From positions 1 to 19,698 of the forward strand of contig CALSCQ010000553.1 in the NCBI GenBank assembly GCA_943704525.1: DNA of 19,698 nucleotides, written 5' to 3'. The notes under the pieces were generated by a model. The model saw only the letters and a list, made by a program, of their open reading frames with translations, had not been told where the DNA came from and made no database searches. This document shows positions 10,101-19,698 of this stretch, one piece after another; the first letter of the stretch is position 1, and every line of letters begins with the position of its first letter. A program made the position numbers and the translations under genes. The DNA is from Pigoraptor vietnamica. Taxonomy: Eukaryota; Opisthokonta; Filasterea.

Positions 10101-10463
10101 GTCGACGCGGACGAGGAGGTCCCGAATCCGCTGCCGGGCCGCATTGACCCCATCACTCTGGACGAGGTGGTGCGGCCCGCCATCTCGCCCTACGGCCACG
10201 TGATGAGGTGCGGAAGGCTTCTATGTGCGCTCTTCGTTGCTTTGTGTGGCTTCTCACTTTGTTGTACTGTTTGATATATTGACGACGTAAGGAAATTCAC
10301 ACGTGCGCGCTTGTTTCGTCGCTACTGCAGCTACTCGAGCTGGGTCCAGTGCCTGGAGGAGAGCAACGTGTGCCCTCTGACAAAGAAGCCGCTGCAGAAA
10401 AAGGACCTTGTCCTTCTCACGCCCAGCAACATTGACGAATTCCGAGACAAGATTGTCGACTAG
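7199..10463 (+). CDS. SANT/Myb domain plus U-box-like domain protein
   Basis: Thirteen exons: 7199-7352, 7435-7463 (a 29-bp microexon), 7578-7669, 7739-7841, 8003-8119, 8229-8328, 8455-8608, 8773-8923, 9066-9164, 9423-9543, 9661-9825, 10036-10207, 10331-10463. They sum to 1,590 nt (529 residues plus TAG), with all phases agreeing. Residues 25-29 are VTEFF, a PCNA-box/degron-like motif. Residues about 90-300 are charged and helical. Residues about 298-350 form a SANT/Myb repeat: W298, EEHNLF, a second Trp near 319, then YQCSNYYRTLI. Residues about 380-430 alternate acidic (Asp7) and basic (KKKRRR) runs, consistent with nuclear location. Residues about 458-529 resemble a U-box (DPITLDEVVRPAISPYGHVM, then CPLTKKPL), the E2-docking fold of E3 ligases without zinc ligands. 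Inferred role: chromatin- or DNA-bound ubiquitin ligase. I know no named orthologue. The least typical splice site is the acceptor after 8228. Confidence 0.85.
8354..8377. repeat. T24 homopolymer in intron
   Basis: An uninterrupted run of 24 T in the intron 8329-8454 of the SANT/U-box gene. The true acceptor (TTTTGCTGCAG) lies 77 bp further on, so this is not its polypyrimidine tract. Confidence 0.95.
9283..9318. repeat. CA-rich stretch in intron
   Basis: Imperfect CA repeats within the 258-bp intron 9165-9422 of the SANT/U-box gene. That intron is CA-rich throughout and ends in a clean acceptor (CCCTCTACCCCAG). Confidence 0.85.
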
Positions 10464-11467
10464 CCGTGCGTGGGACGCGTCACGGGCGCGTCTTCCCTTG
10501 AGCTTCTTCTGCGCGTTTGTTGTCGAGATGGATGCCGTTTGTTTGCCGGCCGTCTATCAACACGGGAATAGAACCGAATTCTCATTCCGCATTGGCGTGT
10601 GTGGGCGCGTGCCGACATTTTAGTTCCTGGGACAGTCGCGCGGAAGCGCCAGAATGCCTCCCGCAATTGTTTCGCTCACTTTTGCGCGACGGTCACCAGA
10701 ATCCGGGGTTGGTCGACGGAATTCCGTTAGCCGGCGGTCGAATTCACTGAGCCGCACACGTGGCACACCACTCACACTCTCTCGTGCGCGTGCGCTCCTT
10801 GACTCGCCCAATCCGCATTGCACACACACACGCAGACGCACGCGGGCGTTTGCCTCCTTGGCTCGTCAGCAGCCGCTAAGTACGGCAGAATTTTCTGCGG
10901 CTCCGCGAAAGGTGGGGATCACGTGCTGGCTCGAGAGACCTAAATCAAACGTGATTGGGGCACGGGGATCTCTGCGCTGATTGGCTGTTTCAGTGCGTGA
11001 CGCACGCACACATTCACAGAAAAATAACGCAAAAATAAACCGGCTTTGCTATGAATTGAGTATGAAAAAAAAATTTGTTCGAACGAGAGAAGAAAATCGT
11101 GGGTGGCGGATGGTCACATGCACACTCAAGGACTTGACGCAGAAAGGTCGACGCAATCCATCGCCGCTGATGCAGGGCACTGACGCACGCGGGCGTGGCC
11201 TTTCTTTCCTCTTTGTGTGCCTCCACTCGCGTACTTAAGGTCCTCTGCGGCAGCAGATGACAAAGATGATTCGCATCGGCGACGGACAGGCATCAAATGC
11301 GTGACGGCCGATTAGCCAACGAAGTTCAAGTGAGGCACTCGGCGCACATGCCGCTGCGTGCGGCCGTGGAGAATCATGCACTTATCTCTTAGGTCCAACG
11401 GCAGATTAACGGAGGTGCTTTTGACGCAGGTCGGACTACGTTGCGCAACACCGACACCGCGCCAAAG
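10464..11467. other. About 1 kb intergenic region between tandem plus-strand genes
   Basis: This holds the 3' end of the SANT/U-box gene and the promoter and 5' UTR of the next gene. The only open frames are short, Arg/Ser/Thr-rich and without family features (10654-10980, 10981-11238). An A-rich patch with A-tracts lies at about 11025-11075. Just upstream of the chosen ATG are two acceptor-like sites, CTCTTAG at about 11385-11391 and TTTTGACGCAG at about 11419-11429, so a 5'-UTR intron is possible. I see no RNA gene here. Confidence 0.5.
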
Positions 11468-14400
11468 ATGTTGAATCAGTTGCGAACCGGTTGTGGCGGC
11501 GGCGCGGCGGCGGCGGCGGCGATGCTCATTGAAGGAGCCGCAGCAGCTCCTGCGTCCCCACAGAACGAGGACAACGGGCGCACATCAACGCGGACACGCA
11601 CATCGGAGGGTGGAGCCAGCACATCACCCGACGGCGGGACGGGTGCCGGACGGACGTCCGACGTCAGGAAGCAGCTTAACCTGTGAGTATACTGGTTCGG
11701 CTGACTGCCGTGCGCTCTCCCCCTTTCGTCTTTAGTTACGGACCCACCGTAGTACTGTCGTCTCCTTCTTGAGTAACTTCGGCGGACAGTGCCGGCATTT
11801 CTCATTGGCTAGGGGGTTGGGTGACCGAGAATTGCCTGTCGCCCACCGGCCTTAGTTCCCTAGACTTCAGTTAATCGGCCGCGCATGCATCCCCTCGCAG
11901 ATTTTCGCTGCATCCCAACGCGTACCTGTTCCCTGGCATCAACCTCAAAGTGTCGGCGCTGTTTGGCCGCGTTATTCCCGTCGGCGAAGATCTCACCCCC
12001 GAAGAGGAGGAGATTCCTCTCTTCGCACTCAAGGAGCTGAACCTGTCGGAACAGGGTAAGCCAGGGCACGGCACTTTACTTTGTTGCACTACATTGCCTA
12101 GTGGTCGACCGACTGTTGATACTGTACTAGTCTTCGATCGTGTCGACACTGACCCCCCCCCCGGGGCCCCAGCTCGTTTCTTGACGGTCTTGGGACAGGC
12201 ATCCCCTATCATCACACAGAGCAAACCTCCCGTGCGACCGTGGTGCCGCAACCCCAAGTACCTTGCGCGCAACATCAGCCAGTACACCTGGGCATCGGTG
12301 CCGGGGCGGACGCGGCTCGAAGTCGTCGGCCACTGCAAGTCGGCGAAGTTCGGCAACTTTGTGCTGTACCGCTGCGTGAACGAGAACGACGGGCACGGCG
12401 TCCTCGCGGAGATCGAGCGCTTTAACGACGATCACCATGTGCGGAAGGAGTCGGCGCCTGAGAGGGTGCTCCGCGAGGAGTATTTCTCCATGTCGCCAGA
12501 GGGTAAGTGCAACCACTGCATGCTTCCACTACAGTTACTTGCGTGCTGACATTACAAATCCTTGTTTTCTTGCGCCTGTTGAAGCTGCCCGCGAGCCAGT
12601 TACCCCGGCGCCCGTCCGCCGGCCGCGCAGCCGCAAGATGAATGGACCACCCGTCGCACCGTTTCAGTTTCCCATGTTGGAGGGTGCGCCTCTCGTCTTC
12701 GTGGAGCGGCTGGGCCTCCTGGACAAGGAATTCCCTCCGAAGGGGTCGGAAGACGAGAAGTTTGCCTTCTACTTGCTCTGGTAAGCCGCGCCGCTTCAGT
12801 CTCCAATCGACCTGTCTTCGATCGGACTCAGACAGGCCGTTGGTGTGTGTGTGTGTGTGTGTCTGGTGTGTGTGTGTGTGTGTGACTGTGTGCGTGTGTG
12901 TGTGTGACTGTGTGCGTGTGTGTGTGTGTGTGACTGAGTGCGTGTGTGTGTGTGACTGTGTGCGTGTGTGTGTGTGCGTGTTACTTTGCGGTGGCCAATA
13001 TTGTTGTGCTAGTGAGTGTGGGTACAGATTGCCGCCAGCGTCAGTATATTGCGTGGAAACTTGCACACTGCAGCTGCAGCCCTCACCCCCGACACCGACT
13101 GTGCCGAACTAATTGTCGGTCGCCTGTGTTGCGCTTGAACGTGCAGGTTGCTCCAAAATCCCGAAGGGCTGCCGGCGCACGAGATTGCGCCCAACTGTCG
13201 CGTCGCACACCTCGTCCGCCCGTACTTTGTGCCGGTCGCATTTGAGCATGGCACGGCGCACGCGCTTGTAATCGGCATTCCAGCTAAGGGCGGCCCTGCG
13301 AACGGTTCGTTCAGTTTGTGCGGCGACCACAGTAACGACGGCTGTGGTTCGTCAGGCATGCATGAAAAATCTCACCGCAATCTTATGTACGTGGCGCAGG
13401 TGACCTTCTCGTGCAGCTTATGAAGCTCTTTCGCGTGCCTGGCAGCGCACACAACATCTCGTGGGAACTGAACACGCTTCAGGACTTCGTCAATATGCTC
13501 GTGAGCGGTCGCGCCGGCGACTGCCAGTTCGAGTGCCTGGGGAGGTACGACGCACGCGATGGAAAGCTGCGGCAGCCCGTGCAGCTCTTTGCGTTGCGCA
13601 AGGAAATTCTCGCCATCGGGCGTTGGGAGTGCATCGAGTCCGCCGGCATCCCCGCGTCTTCTGAGGCTGCGACTTTCAAGGTCGGGAAAGAGCTGTTGCA
13701 GGTGTCGATCCCTGAGCGCACCCACTTTGAGTTGCGGGGACCCGCGCCCGAGCTCGTCATCTCGGCGTTCGGCGACGGCCTCCCGCGCTACGTCGACATC
13801 CGCAAGTGTGGCATCGGGCTGTACGAGCCCCTCGAGGAGACCGCCGCCGGCGCACCGAGCGAGGCCCTCGGCAGGGAGATGACGCCAGAGTCCGGCGAGT
13901 GGCGCGGGGAAGAGAACGACGACGACGAATCGCCGGACGAAGGCCGCATCCATCGCACGGCACCCGCGAAGAAACGATCGATAAGCGAGATGATGGGATC
14001 GACTGCCGAGCCGGTGGGTGTGAACTTCGTGCTTTGCTCGAGATTGCCGTTCGTCGCACCTCTGCGAAAACTTGGGCTGGCGCCTTAATTGAGCATTTTG
14101 TCCAATGTCCAACCTCCGCGGCGCAGACATACCTCGAAGGCGACCTTGCCCATTCACAGCCAAGAAAGCGGCGTCATACAGATGGCCCGTACGTCGCGCC
14201 CGAAGGGGAGCATGACACCCTCGCCGCGAGCATGCGCGATCTCGGTGATTTCAGCGACGACGGCGATGGCGAGGTAAGAGTCCCTGTGTTCTCCGTGCGA
14301 CCACGGGCCGGCGTCACAGCAAGCACAGCAAATGCCACCTCCTAATCCCTGTCCCGAACCGCACCCAGGAACGCTTCCGGAGCGGAGCCGCGGACGTTAT

Positions 14401-14596
14401 GGCCAAGGCAGTCGCGCGCAACTCCACATGCGTTCGCAATGCGGAAACCGGGCTCCATTCGTACTCTGTGGGGAACCTGCGGGTCGACACCTTCGCCTTC
14501 CCTGCTACGGAGGCCCTCTCGTCGCCCTTGGACAGTACGGACACGGGCGTCCTTTTCGATTTCACCGACAAATTAGCGACCAATGTGAATGTGTAA
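11468..14596 (+). CDS. Hypothetical protein, 680 aa, probably nuclear
   Basis: I do not recognise the family. Eight exons with fully consistent phases: 11468-11682, 11901-12055, 12173-12502, 12585-12780, 13147-13304, 13400-14013, 14127-14273, 14369-14596 (TAA). The total is 2,043 nt. ATG 11468 is chosen because the frame is closed upstream at 11390. The N-terminal 70 residues are low complexity (poly-Gly, poly-Ala, Ser/Thr). Next come LHPNAYLFPGINLKV and an acidic TPEEEE loop, then a mixed strand-and-helix core rich in aromatic residues (RNPKYLARNISQYTW; FGNFVLYRCVNEND; VAHLVRPYFVPVAFEHG; LLVQLMKLFRVPGS). Near residues 520-590 are an acidic run (EENDDDESPDEG) and two basic clusters (PAKKRS, PRKRRH) that could be nuclear signals. 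No transmembrane segment or signal peptide is seen. The core looks like ordered domains rather than a disordered protein. The intron 12056-12172 is stop-free and a multiple of three. Confidence 0.78.
12842..12980. repeat. TG-based minisatellite in intron
   Basis: TG runs interrupted at near-regular intervals by ACTGTGTGCG or a variant form a higher-order array of units about 22-28 bp long. It lies in the 366-bp intron 12781-13146 of the hypothetical gene. The open frames read through it are Cys-Val artefacts. Confidence 0.9.
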
Positions 14597-14911
14597 ATAC
14601 ATACAGTAAGGAAACAACGGGGAAAACAACCGGAGGCAAACCTTACTCTAGCGACACCTTCGTCCACCGATGCTGCACGCTCTCCCGCGAGTGCGGGACA
14701 GGGGGAAGGAAAAGCGCGTATGCTGTTGAATTGCGGCTGTATTCGAGACAGGTCCGCCCAGTGCATATGCAACAAGCAACGGACGAACGAAACCAAACAA
14801 AGCAACTGCCCACCAATGCATGCACGCACGCACGCACGTATAGCGCCGCACTAACAGGGCGCTCTAAACCCCATATCATTCTACGCCAACCACACGTACA
14901 CGTCGGCGGAT
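14597..14911. other. Convergent intergenic gap between hypothetical gene and GDE5
   Basis: These 315 bp between two facing stop codons should contain both polyadenylation regions. A short CATG/CACG tandem run (CATGCATGCACGCACGCACG) lies at about 14816-14836. No AATAAA and no credible coding sequence are visible. Confidence 0.55.
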
Positions 14912-17900
14912 CTAGTTCATCGCCGCATGGGCAGGAAGACCTTCGAGCACGCGCGCGGCCTTGGGGCTTTGTGCGTCGTCATCGGTGCCCTCGCTGTCTC
15001 TCCTTCGCTTTGCCGTGCGCGCGAGTTCCTCGACCTCGAACACGTTCAGGCTGGTGTGCTTGAAGTCGTTGATGCGATCGTAGATCACCGCGTCGACGCC
15101 GGCGGCCTTCTGCGTGCGGATGCTCTCCTCGCTGTTGTTCTCGTCGCCCCACGTGAAGAGGATGAGCCCCTCGGACTTGATAAACGGTATCAGGGACATG
15201 TTCGCGAGGATCGGCCTCGAGTTGGTCACGATGCCGAGCAGGCGCTGTGCCTTCGCGAAGAGCATGGCGTTCTCCACCGAGTTGCAGCGAATGTCGCGCT
15301 TGATGGCGTACTGCCGCGAGCCACCGCACGTCAGGAAGAAGACTGGGTAGCGCGGCTGCTTCAGCCGGAAGCTGTGTGGAAGCACGGACGTGCACGCTGG
15401 TTAATGCAGTTGGACAGACACAGCACAGCGGGTGCACAACACAACACGAACAACGGCAAAGGAGTCTGGCATTTATGAGTCTCGCCGCCTGCGTAGCTTT
15501 CATCGAGTCAGTGCAGAGAGCACACGTAGCGCGGCAACCCACAGCGTGCAAATGTCCGGGTCGAAGCACGAGATGACGATTCTTCGGCTGCCGGCGTGGT
15601 CGAAGATGACTCGTAGGATTGTGTCGACGTATGTGTTGTGGTCCCAGTAGGGCCGTCGCTGCTTCTCGGAGGCGTCCGTCACGGGGAACTTGATCTGCGC
15701 AGGTTGAACAGTCGACATGGTGGCAGATAGTGCAGAGAGCGCGCAGCTTTCTGGGATGGAAGCATCCACATGAAAGGCGACCATGGACTAGAATCCCAAT
15801 CACAACACGAACAACACCCAGCCGCTAATCGCTTGCAAACAATTAAAGCGCATGAACGAAACACCAGTGAGACAAACTGCGCACCTCAATGTTGAACCCA
15901 ACGTTCGCCGGGACGTTCTCAAACACCTCGCGCAGCGTCGGAAACTCCTGCAGCGCAACCTCGTCGTCGTCGCCCACAGCGTACGCCGGCGCCGACCGCA
16001 ACTCGCGCAGTCGCTCCCTCCGGCGCTCGTCGCGGCTGCGATCGTCCCGCGGGGGAGGGCTCATGGTATGGGCGGCGTGGGGTGGAGAGTCTGCGCCGGC
16101 CATGTCGCGCGTGGGCGACTGGGGCTTTGCCATGGCGAGAATGGAGTTGCGCCGCTCGCGCAGCAGCTTGGAGAACATTTTGGACTTTCGGTGCGATGAC
16201 TCGAGCTGGAGGCGACGCAGCTGCGCGAGGGTGAGATCGCGCACGTCGACTTCATAGAGCTCCGATCCGGGCACGTTCCTCTGCGTGGCGCGAGGCAAGG
16301 GCAACGCGACTGGTCAGTGGCTACTGCGACCGTGTGTGAGGGGCAAGGGCGTATCTGCGTGCGTGTATAACCACGTATGCGCGTACGAGCGAGAAGGGAG
16401 TTTTGAAAGCCACCTTCTGGAGCGTCGCGCATATTTTGAAGTTGTGGTAGATGACGGGCACGCAGTCCTTCGTGAGCTGCACGTCAAATTCGACGAAATC
16501 GGCGCCCTGCGGGGGAGAGGACGTCACGTGAGAAAGGGGACGCGCGGACTTTGTGATAAAACACGGATGTAATGGCGCAGGGCATAAATAATAATAATAA
16601 TAATAAAATAAAAACTGTCGGATCATTAAAGTGTGTCCATCGACTCACTGAACGAAAGAGAGAGCGTACACAACGTAAAACAGCGCACAATGCAACACAG
16701 TGATGTGTGGTAGCAGTGCCCATTGACAGCGACGGGGCGCGAGTGCAGGGCACGTACGTGGCGCGCGGCAGTCGACAGCGACATGATCGTGTTCTCCGTG
16801 ATGGGTGCGCGCTTGTACGCCGCGTTTTCCTGCGAATTGCCGAGGCCTCTGTGGCCAACGTCGAGAGCGCCTGGAGCGCACAAGGTGGAACAGCAAAGAA
16901 CCAAATTCGCGTGTAAGTGCCTGTTAACGTTTATGTCAACAGCTCGCGCACGAAGTGCGTGTGTGTCACAGGCACCGCATGAGGGCCATGGAGGCGTGCG
17001 CAGGCAAAACAGAGGGAAACAATCGCGACACTTACCACGTGACTTGTTCCAATACGACGCCCACACAGCCGCCATGTCGTTACCGGGGTGCCGCAGTGGC
17101 TTGCATATGAGGCAGTCCAGAAGTATCTCGCCCACGGGCACACCCGTCGCAGACACAATCGGCGCGGTAATCTCCGCGAGACTCGAAGGCAGCTGGGACG
17201 GCAGCAACACGGCGCGTCCCACGCGCTGCGCACCGCCGTCGTCACCGTCCGCAAACACGTCGAGCGCAAACGCGGTCGAGTCGAATGAGAGGGAGCGCGC
17301 GTTGAACACGAAGATGTCGCCGTCCACATAGCGCGTGCCGTTCTGCTGCTGCAGGACGGGCGCGTGGTGGGGTATTCCGATGGGCGAGGCCTCGCCTCCA
17401 GGCTCCAACCGGAGGACGCGAAGCCCGACCGAGCGAAAGTCTTGCTCGGTGCCGTCGGAGAGGTCAATGGGCGACATGCGCACACGCAGGGGACCGCCGT
17501 GCGAGAGGAGCCTGACGGGCGGGCGGTTGATCAGATTGCCGAGGCGCACGTGCAATTCGACCTCCTGTGTCAGCCAGCCCTCGTCCACTTGGACGGCGCC
17601 AACGCCAAACCGACCGAATTCGCCGTCGTCCACGACCACCGACTCGCCTGCGACGGGAGATGCGGTTGTGAGACATTGACACTCGGAAGACGCCAGCTTC
17701 TGCACGTCCGCTGATGTCTTCTTCACACGGAAACGACACCCTCTGCGTGCATGTGTCGTTCGATGAGAGACACATGACATTTTACACACCTGCGGCAACG
17801 CACTGCCGGTTGCTTAGCGTCGTCTCCCACCGCTCGACCACGCGGCGAAAATCCGAAGCGCTCTTCCAGTCGCAGCACACGACGTACTTGTACTCAATCT

Positions 17901-18309
17901 TCCGCACCGTCGGTAAGGCTATAGTGGCCGTCCACAGGCCTTCGTCCGTCCGCTGAAGCCGCGGCGCCATCAGCGCATCCCAACCGCCGAGCTCCTCGCA
18001 GCTGCCGACAACGCAGGGGTACTCGCCCGGGGCGCAGTCCACGCGCACGTTGAACGTCACGTTTGTTATCGCCACGGCCGCCGCATTTTGCACGGCCGAG
18101 GCTACGGCGTCGGCTGCGGTGGCCATTGTTCGTACGTGAAGATGCAGAGTCGTTGGCACAACTCGCAAGGTAGCGCACGCAGCGGCCGCAGGACGCGTAG
18201 CGACGGAAGAGAAACGCAATGCCAGAGTGGGTGTAAGACGACCAGCGGCAGTTTTGGATGCTGCGTTCGAGTACGATGCGTGCGCTATCCGCAGCAGGGT
18301 ACGCCTCAT
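14912..18309 (-). CDS. GPCPD1: Glycerophosphocholine phosphodiesterase, GPCPD1/GDE5 type (CBM20 + GDPD)
   Basis: This enzyme hydrolyses glycerophosphocholine to glycerol-3-phosphate and choline. Seven exons: 18309-17790, 17647-17036, 16870-16758, 16506-16414, 16280-15885, 15694-15543, 15371-14912 (TAG). They sum to 2,346 nt, giving 781 residues from the first ATG, or 720 from M62 at 18126. A CBM20 starch-binding domain fills residues about 80-173 (GSCEELGGWDAL, IEYKYVV, VERWE, NRQC). The GDPD domain follows: DVGHRGLG and TENTI (catalytic His/Arg/Glu), FVEFDVQLTKD (Glu/Asp metal ligands), VIYHN (His), NVGFNIE, SCFDPDICT and FTWGDENN. The order matches animal GDE5. Unusual points: an Arg-rich insertion of about 60 residues after LRRLQLESS, a basic C-terminal extension (KRRRDSEG), and a 61-residue N-terminal extension without Asp or Glu that resembles a mitochondrial presequence. 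Known animal GDE5 is mostly cytosolic. Confidence 0.95.
16584..16614. repeat. (AAT)n microsatellite in GDE5 intron
   Basis: About seven AAT units followed by AAAATAAAA, within the GDE5 intron 16507-16757. It is one of the few AT-rich patches in the window. Confidence 0.93.
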
Positions 18310-18771
18310 AGCGAGTCAATCTGCCGACGGAAATGATGTGCAGCACGCACATGCAACTCCTTGTGACGTGCGTTAAAGAATAAAAGACACGCAGAATAGG
18401 CGCTGTGTGAGAGAGGGGATGGAAAAAGGGAAGCGGAGAGAGAGAAAGAGAGGGCTTTCGTCAACCCGCTCAACGTGCAACAGGGCGTGTTGACTTTAGC
18501 GGCTTTTCAGCCACTGACCGCCGAAGTGCCAAAAATAGATGTGTCCAGACAACCGATCCGTCGTTTTGCGGTAGGGTCTATCGTCACTGACAGAGAGTCT
18601 GACCGCCACACACTTCCACTCTTCGTGTCCGCCTTGGTTCAAGCAACAGCCGGGCATCGGCGAATTTTCGTACTGGCCTCAATCGAATAAAGTGATGCCG
18701 CTTGAAAATGACGGCAGTGCACGACTCTCTACGGCCTTCTTGTATATTCACGTCAGTCGCAACAGGCCGTC
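18310..18771 (-). promoter_or_regulatory. AP3M 3' end and GDE5 promoter region
   Basis: These 462 bp lie between two genes transcribed in the same direction. A purine-rich run on the plus strand (18415-18453) is a CT-rich tract on the transcribed strand, 106-144 bp upstream of the first GDE5 ATG. Such tracts often lie near transcription starts. An AATAAA at 18686-18691 is on the plus strand, so it cannot serve either minus-strand gene. Confidence 0.45.
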
Positions 18772-19434
18772 CTATGTGCGGACCTGGAACTTGCCCGCCT
18801 TCGTCTGGTACTTGACGCCCTTGTACGGGCGATAGTCCACGCCGTAGAGGTCGAGGCGGTTCACCTGCAACCCGCTCGTCGCCAGCTGGCTGATCTTGAA
18901 GTCCACTGTAATCACGGGGCTGTCCGGCGGTGCAGAACCGGCCTGCGCGCGGCAAGAGTGAGTGCGTGCGTGAGTGCACACGAAGCGAAAAGGGTTTGTC
19001 GGGCGAGGGAGAGCGTGTGACTAGAGAGTGCATTGCGCATCGCACTCACCTGCACGGCCATGGACCCAGACAGCCGAGGCAGCTTCTGAAGGGGGATCTT
19101 GCCGATTTCCCAGCGCACCACCTTGGATATCTGGCAATACACACGGCAGACCCTTCGCGTCAGTACTTCACATCAAAGCGAAGACACACACGCAGAAAGA
19201 CACCACAAAGGCAAACGACAACGACACATGTTCACACCAATATTTACGCGAATGTCTCATAGAAACGACTGACCACTTGGACCCTAAGCAACCGACGGCG
19301 CCACACACTCTCACCGGATCGAAGGAATAGTTGCCCACTGTCGGCGTGAAGTTGACGTTCATGATCGACTTTGGCAGCGGGATCGTGATGACCACGTGCT
19401 CCACCGTCTTGCCCATCGTTTGCTTGGGTCCCAC
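18772..19434 (-). CDS. AP3M: AP-3 adaptor complex mu subunit, C-terminal part (5' partial)
   Basis: Three last exons, 19434-19315, 19130-19050 and 18942-18772 (TAG), all joined in phase 0, giving 124 residues of the C-terminal mu-homology domain. Diagnostic blocks are VGPKQTMGKTVE, FTPTVGNYSFDP, WEIGKIPLQKLPRLSG, ISQLATSGLQVNRLDLYG and the end GVKYQTKAGKFQVRT, nearly identical to the end of AP3M1/AP3M2. The last block separates AP-3 mu from the mu chains of AP-1, AP-2 and AP-4. The protein recognises Tyr-based sorting signals in AP-3 vesicles moving from endosomes towards lysosome-related compartments. The mu N-terminal longin domain and first half of the MHD lie beyond the window. The upstream intron starts at 19435 and runs into the terminal CA repeat. 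Confidence 0.95.
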
Positions 19435-19533
19435 CTAGAGGACACGATTGTGAGCGCAAGGGTACACACAATTGCGGCACTGCACTTGCACTCACAACAT
19501 TCGTGCTTACACAGACACACACACAGACACCCA

Positions 19534-19579
19534 GACCACAGCGACCACAGAGACCACAGCGACCACAGCGACCACAGGA
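19534..19579. repeat. Nine-bp tandem repeat (GACCACAGC/A)
   Basis: About five copies of a 9-mer GACCACAGC with one AGA variant, inside the truncated AP3M intron, next to the ACAG and CA arrays. Confidence 0.85.
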
Positions 19580-19582
19580 CCA

Positions 19583-19698
<116 letters not shown>

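Noticed and set aside
10654-11238. Two small plus-strand open frames in the 1-kb intergenic region
   Set aside because: Composition is Arg/Ser/Thr-rich and without family signature, splice partners or codon character like the neighbouring genes.
12422-13066. 214-codon minus-strand open frame with a His/Thr repeat
   Set aside because: Its extension comes from reading the TG minisatellite, where stops cannot occur, and from antisense of two exons of the hypothetical gene.
13372-14163. 263-codon open frame on the minus strand
   Set aside because: It is antisense to the long sixth exon of the hypothetical gene, whose plus-strand frame has consistent splice phases on both sides. GC-rich coding DNA often leaves such antisense frames open.
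18475-18690. 71-codon plus-strand open frame with AATAAA at its end
   Set aside because: It has no ATG at its start, lies in the promoter region of GDE5, and shows no recognisable protein features. The AATAAA appears to be chance.

Overview
The window is nuclear DNA of a GC-rich, intron-dense unicellular eukaryote. Every gene is split by short introns, mostly about 50-370 bp, nearly all GT-AG with GTGAGT, GTGCGT or GTGGGT donors. TG/CA repeats are scattered through the introns. The density and style of introns, the composition, the gene content and one convincing minor-spliceosome (U12, AT-AC) intron would fit an amoebozoan such as Acanthamoeba. That name is an inference; other GC-rich protists are not excluded.

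Six protein-coding genes were assembled by hand by matching splice phases and, where I recognised the family, remembered family motifs. From left to right: (1) plus strand, 5'-truncated, a Ras-association (RA) domain protein with a proline-rich tail (to 1317). (2) Minus strand, 6742 to 1454, a complete 17-exon XPG/ERCC5/Rad2 nucleotide-excision-repair endonuclease of about 1,160-1,180 residues, with catalytic acidic residues, UIM, PCNA-binding box and RG-rich tail. (3) Plus strand, 7199-10463, a 13-exon, 529-residue protein joining a SANT/Myb domain to a C-terminal U-box-like domain. (4) Plus strand, 11468-14596, an 8-exon, 680-residue protein I do not recognise. (5) Minus strand, 18309 to 14912, a 7-exon glycerophosphocholine phosphodiesterase of the GPCPD1/GDE5 type (starch-binding CBM20 plus GDPD), with a mitochondrial-looking N-terminal extension. 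(6) Minus strand, ending at 18772, the last three exons of the AP-3 adaptor mu subunit.

The RA gene and XPG converge (136 bp apart). XPG and the SANT/U-box gene diverge from a shared 456-bp region. Gene 4 and GDE5 converge. The summed exon lengths of genes 3, 4 and 5 are exact multiples of three, which supports those models. Genes 2 and 3 may be linked functionally: both carry PCNA-box-like motifs and share a bidirectional promoter region, though the motif in gene 3 is degenerate. The other genes (Ras signalling, lipid catabolism, endosomal sorting) look like ordinary neighbours. Both window ends lie in TG/CA microsatellites inside introns, so the first and last genes are cut there.

The most interesting items are the AT-AC intron at a conserved place in XPG, the SANT plus U-box architecture with a degron-like PCNA motif, the cluster of VDLT (SUMO-interaction-like) motifs beside the XPG ubiquitin-interacting motif, and the presequence on GDE5.
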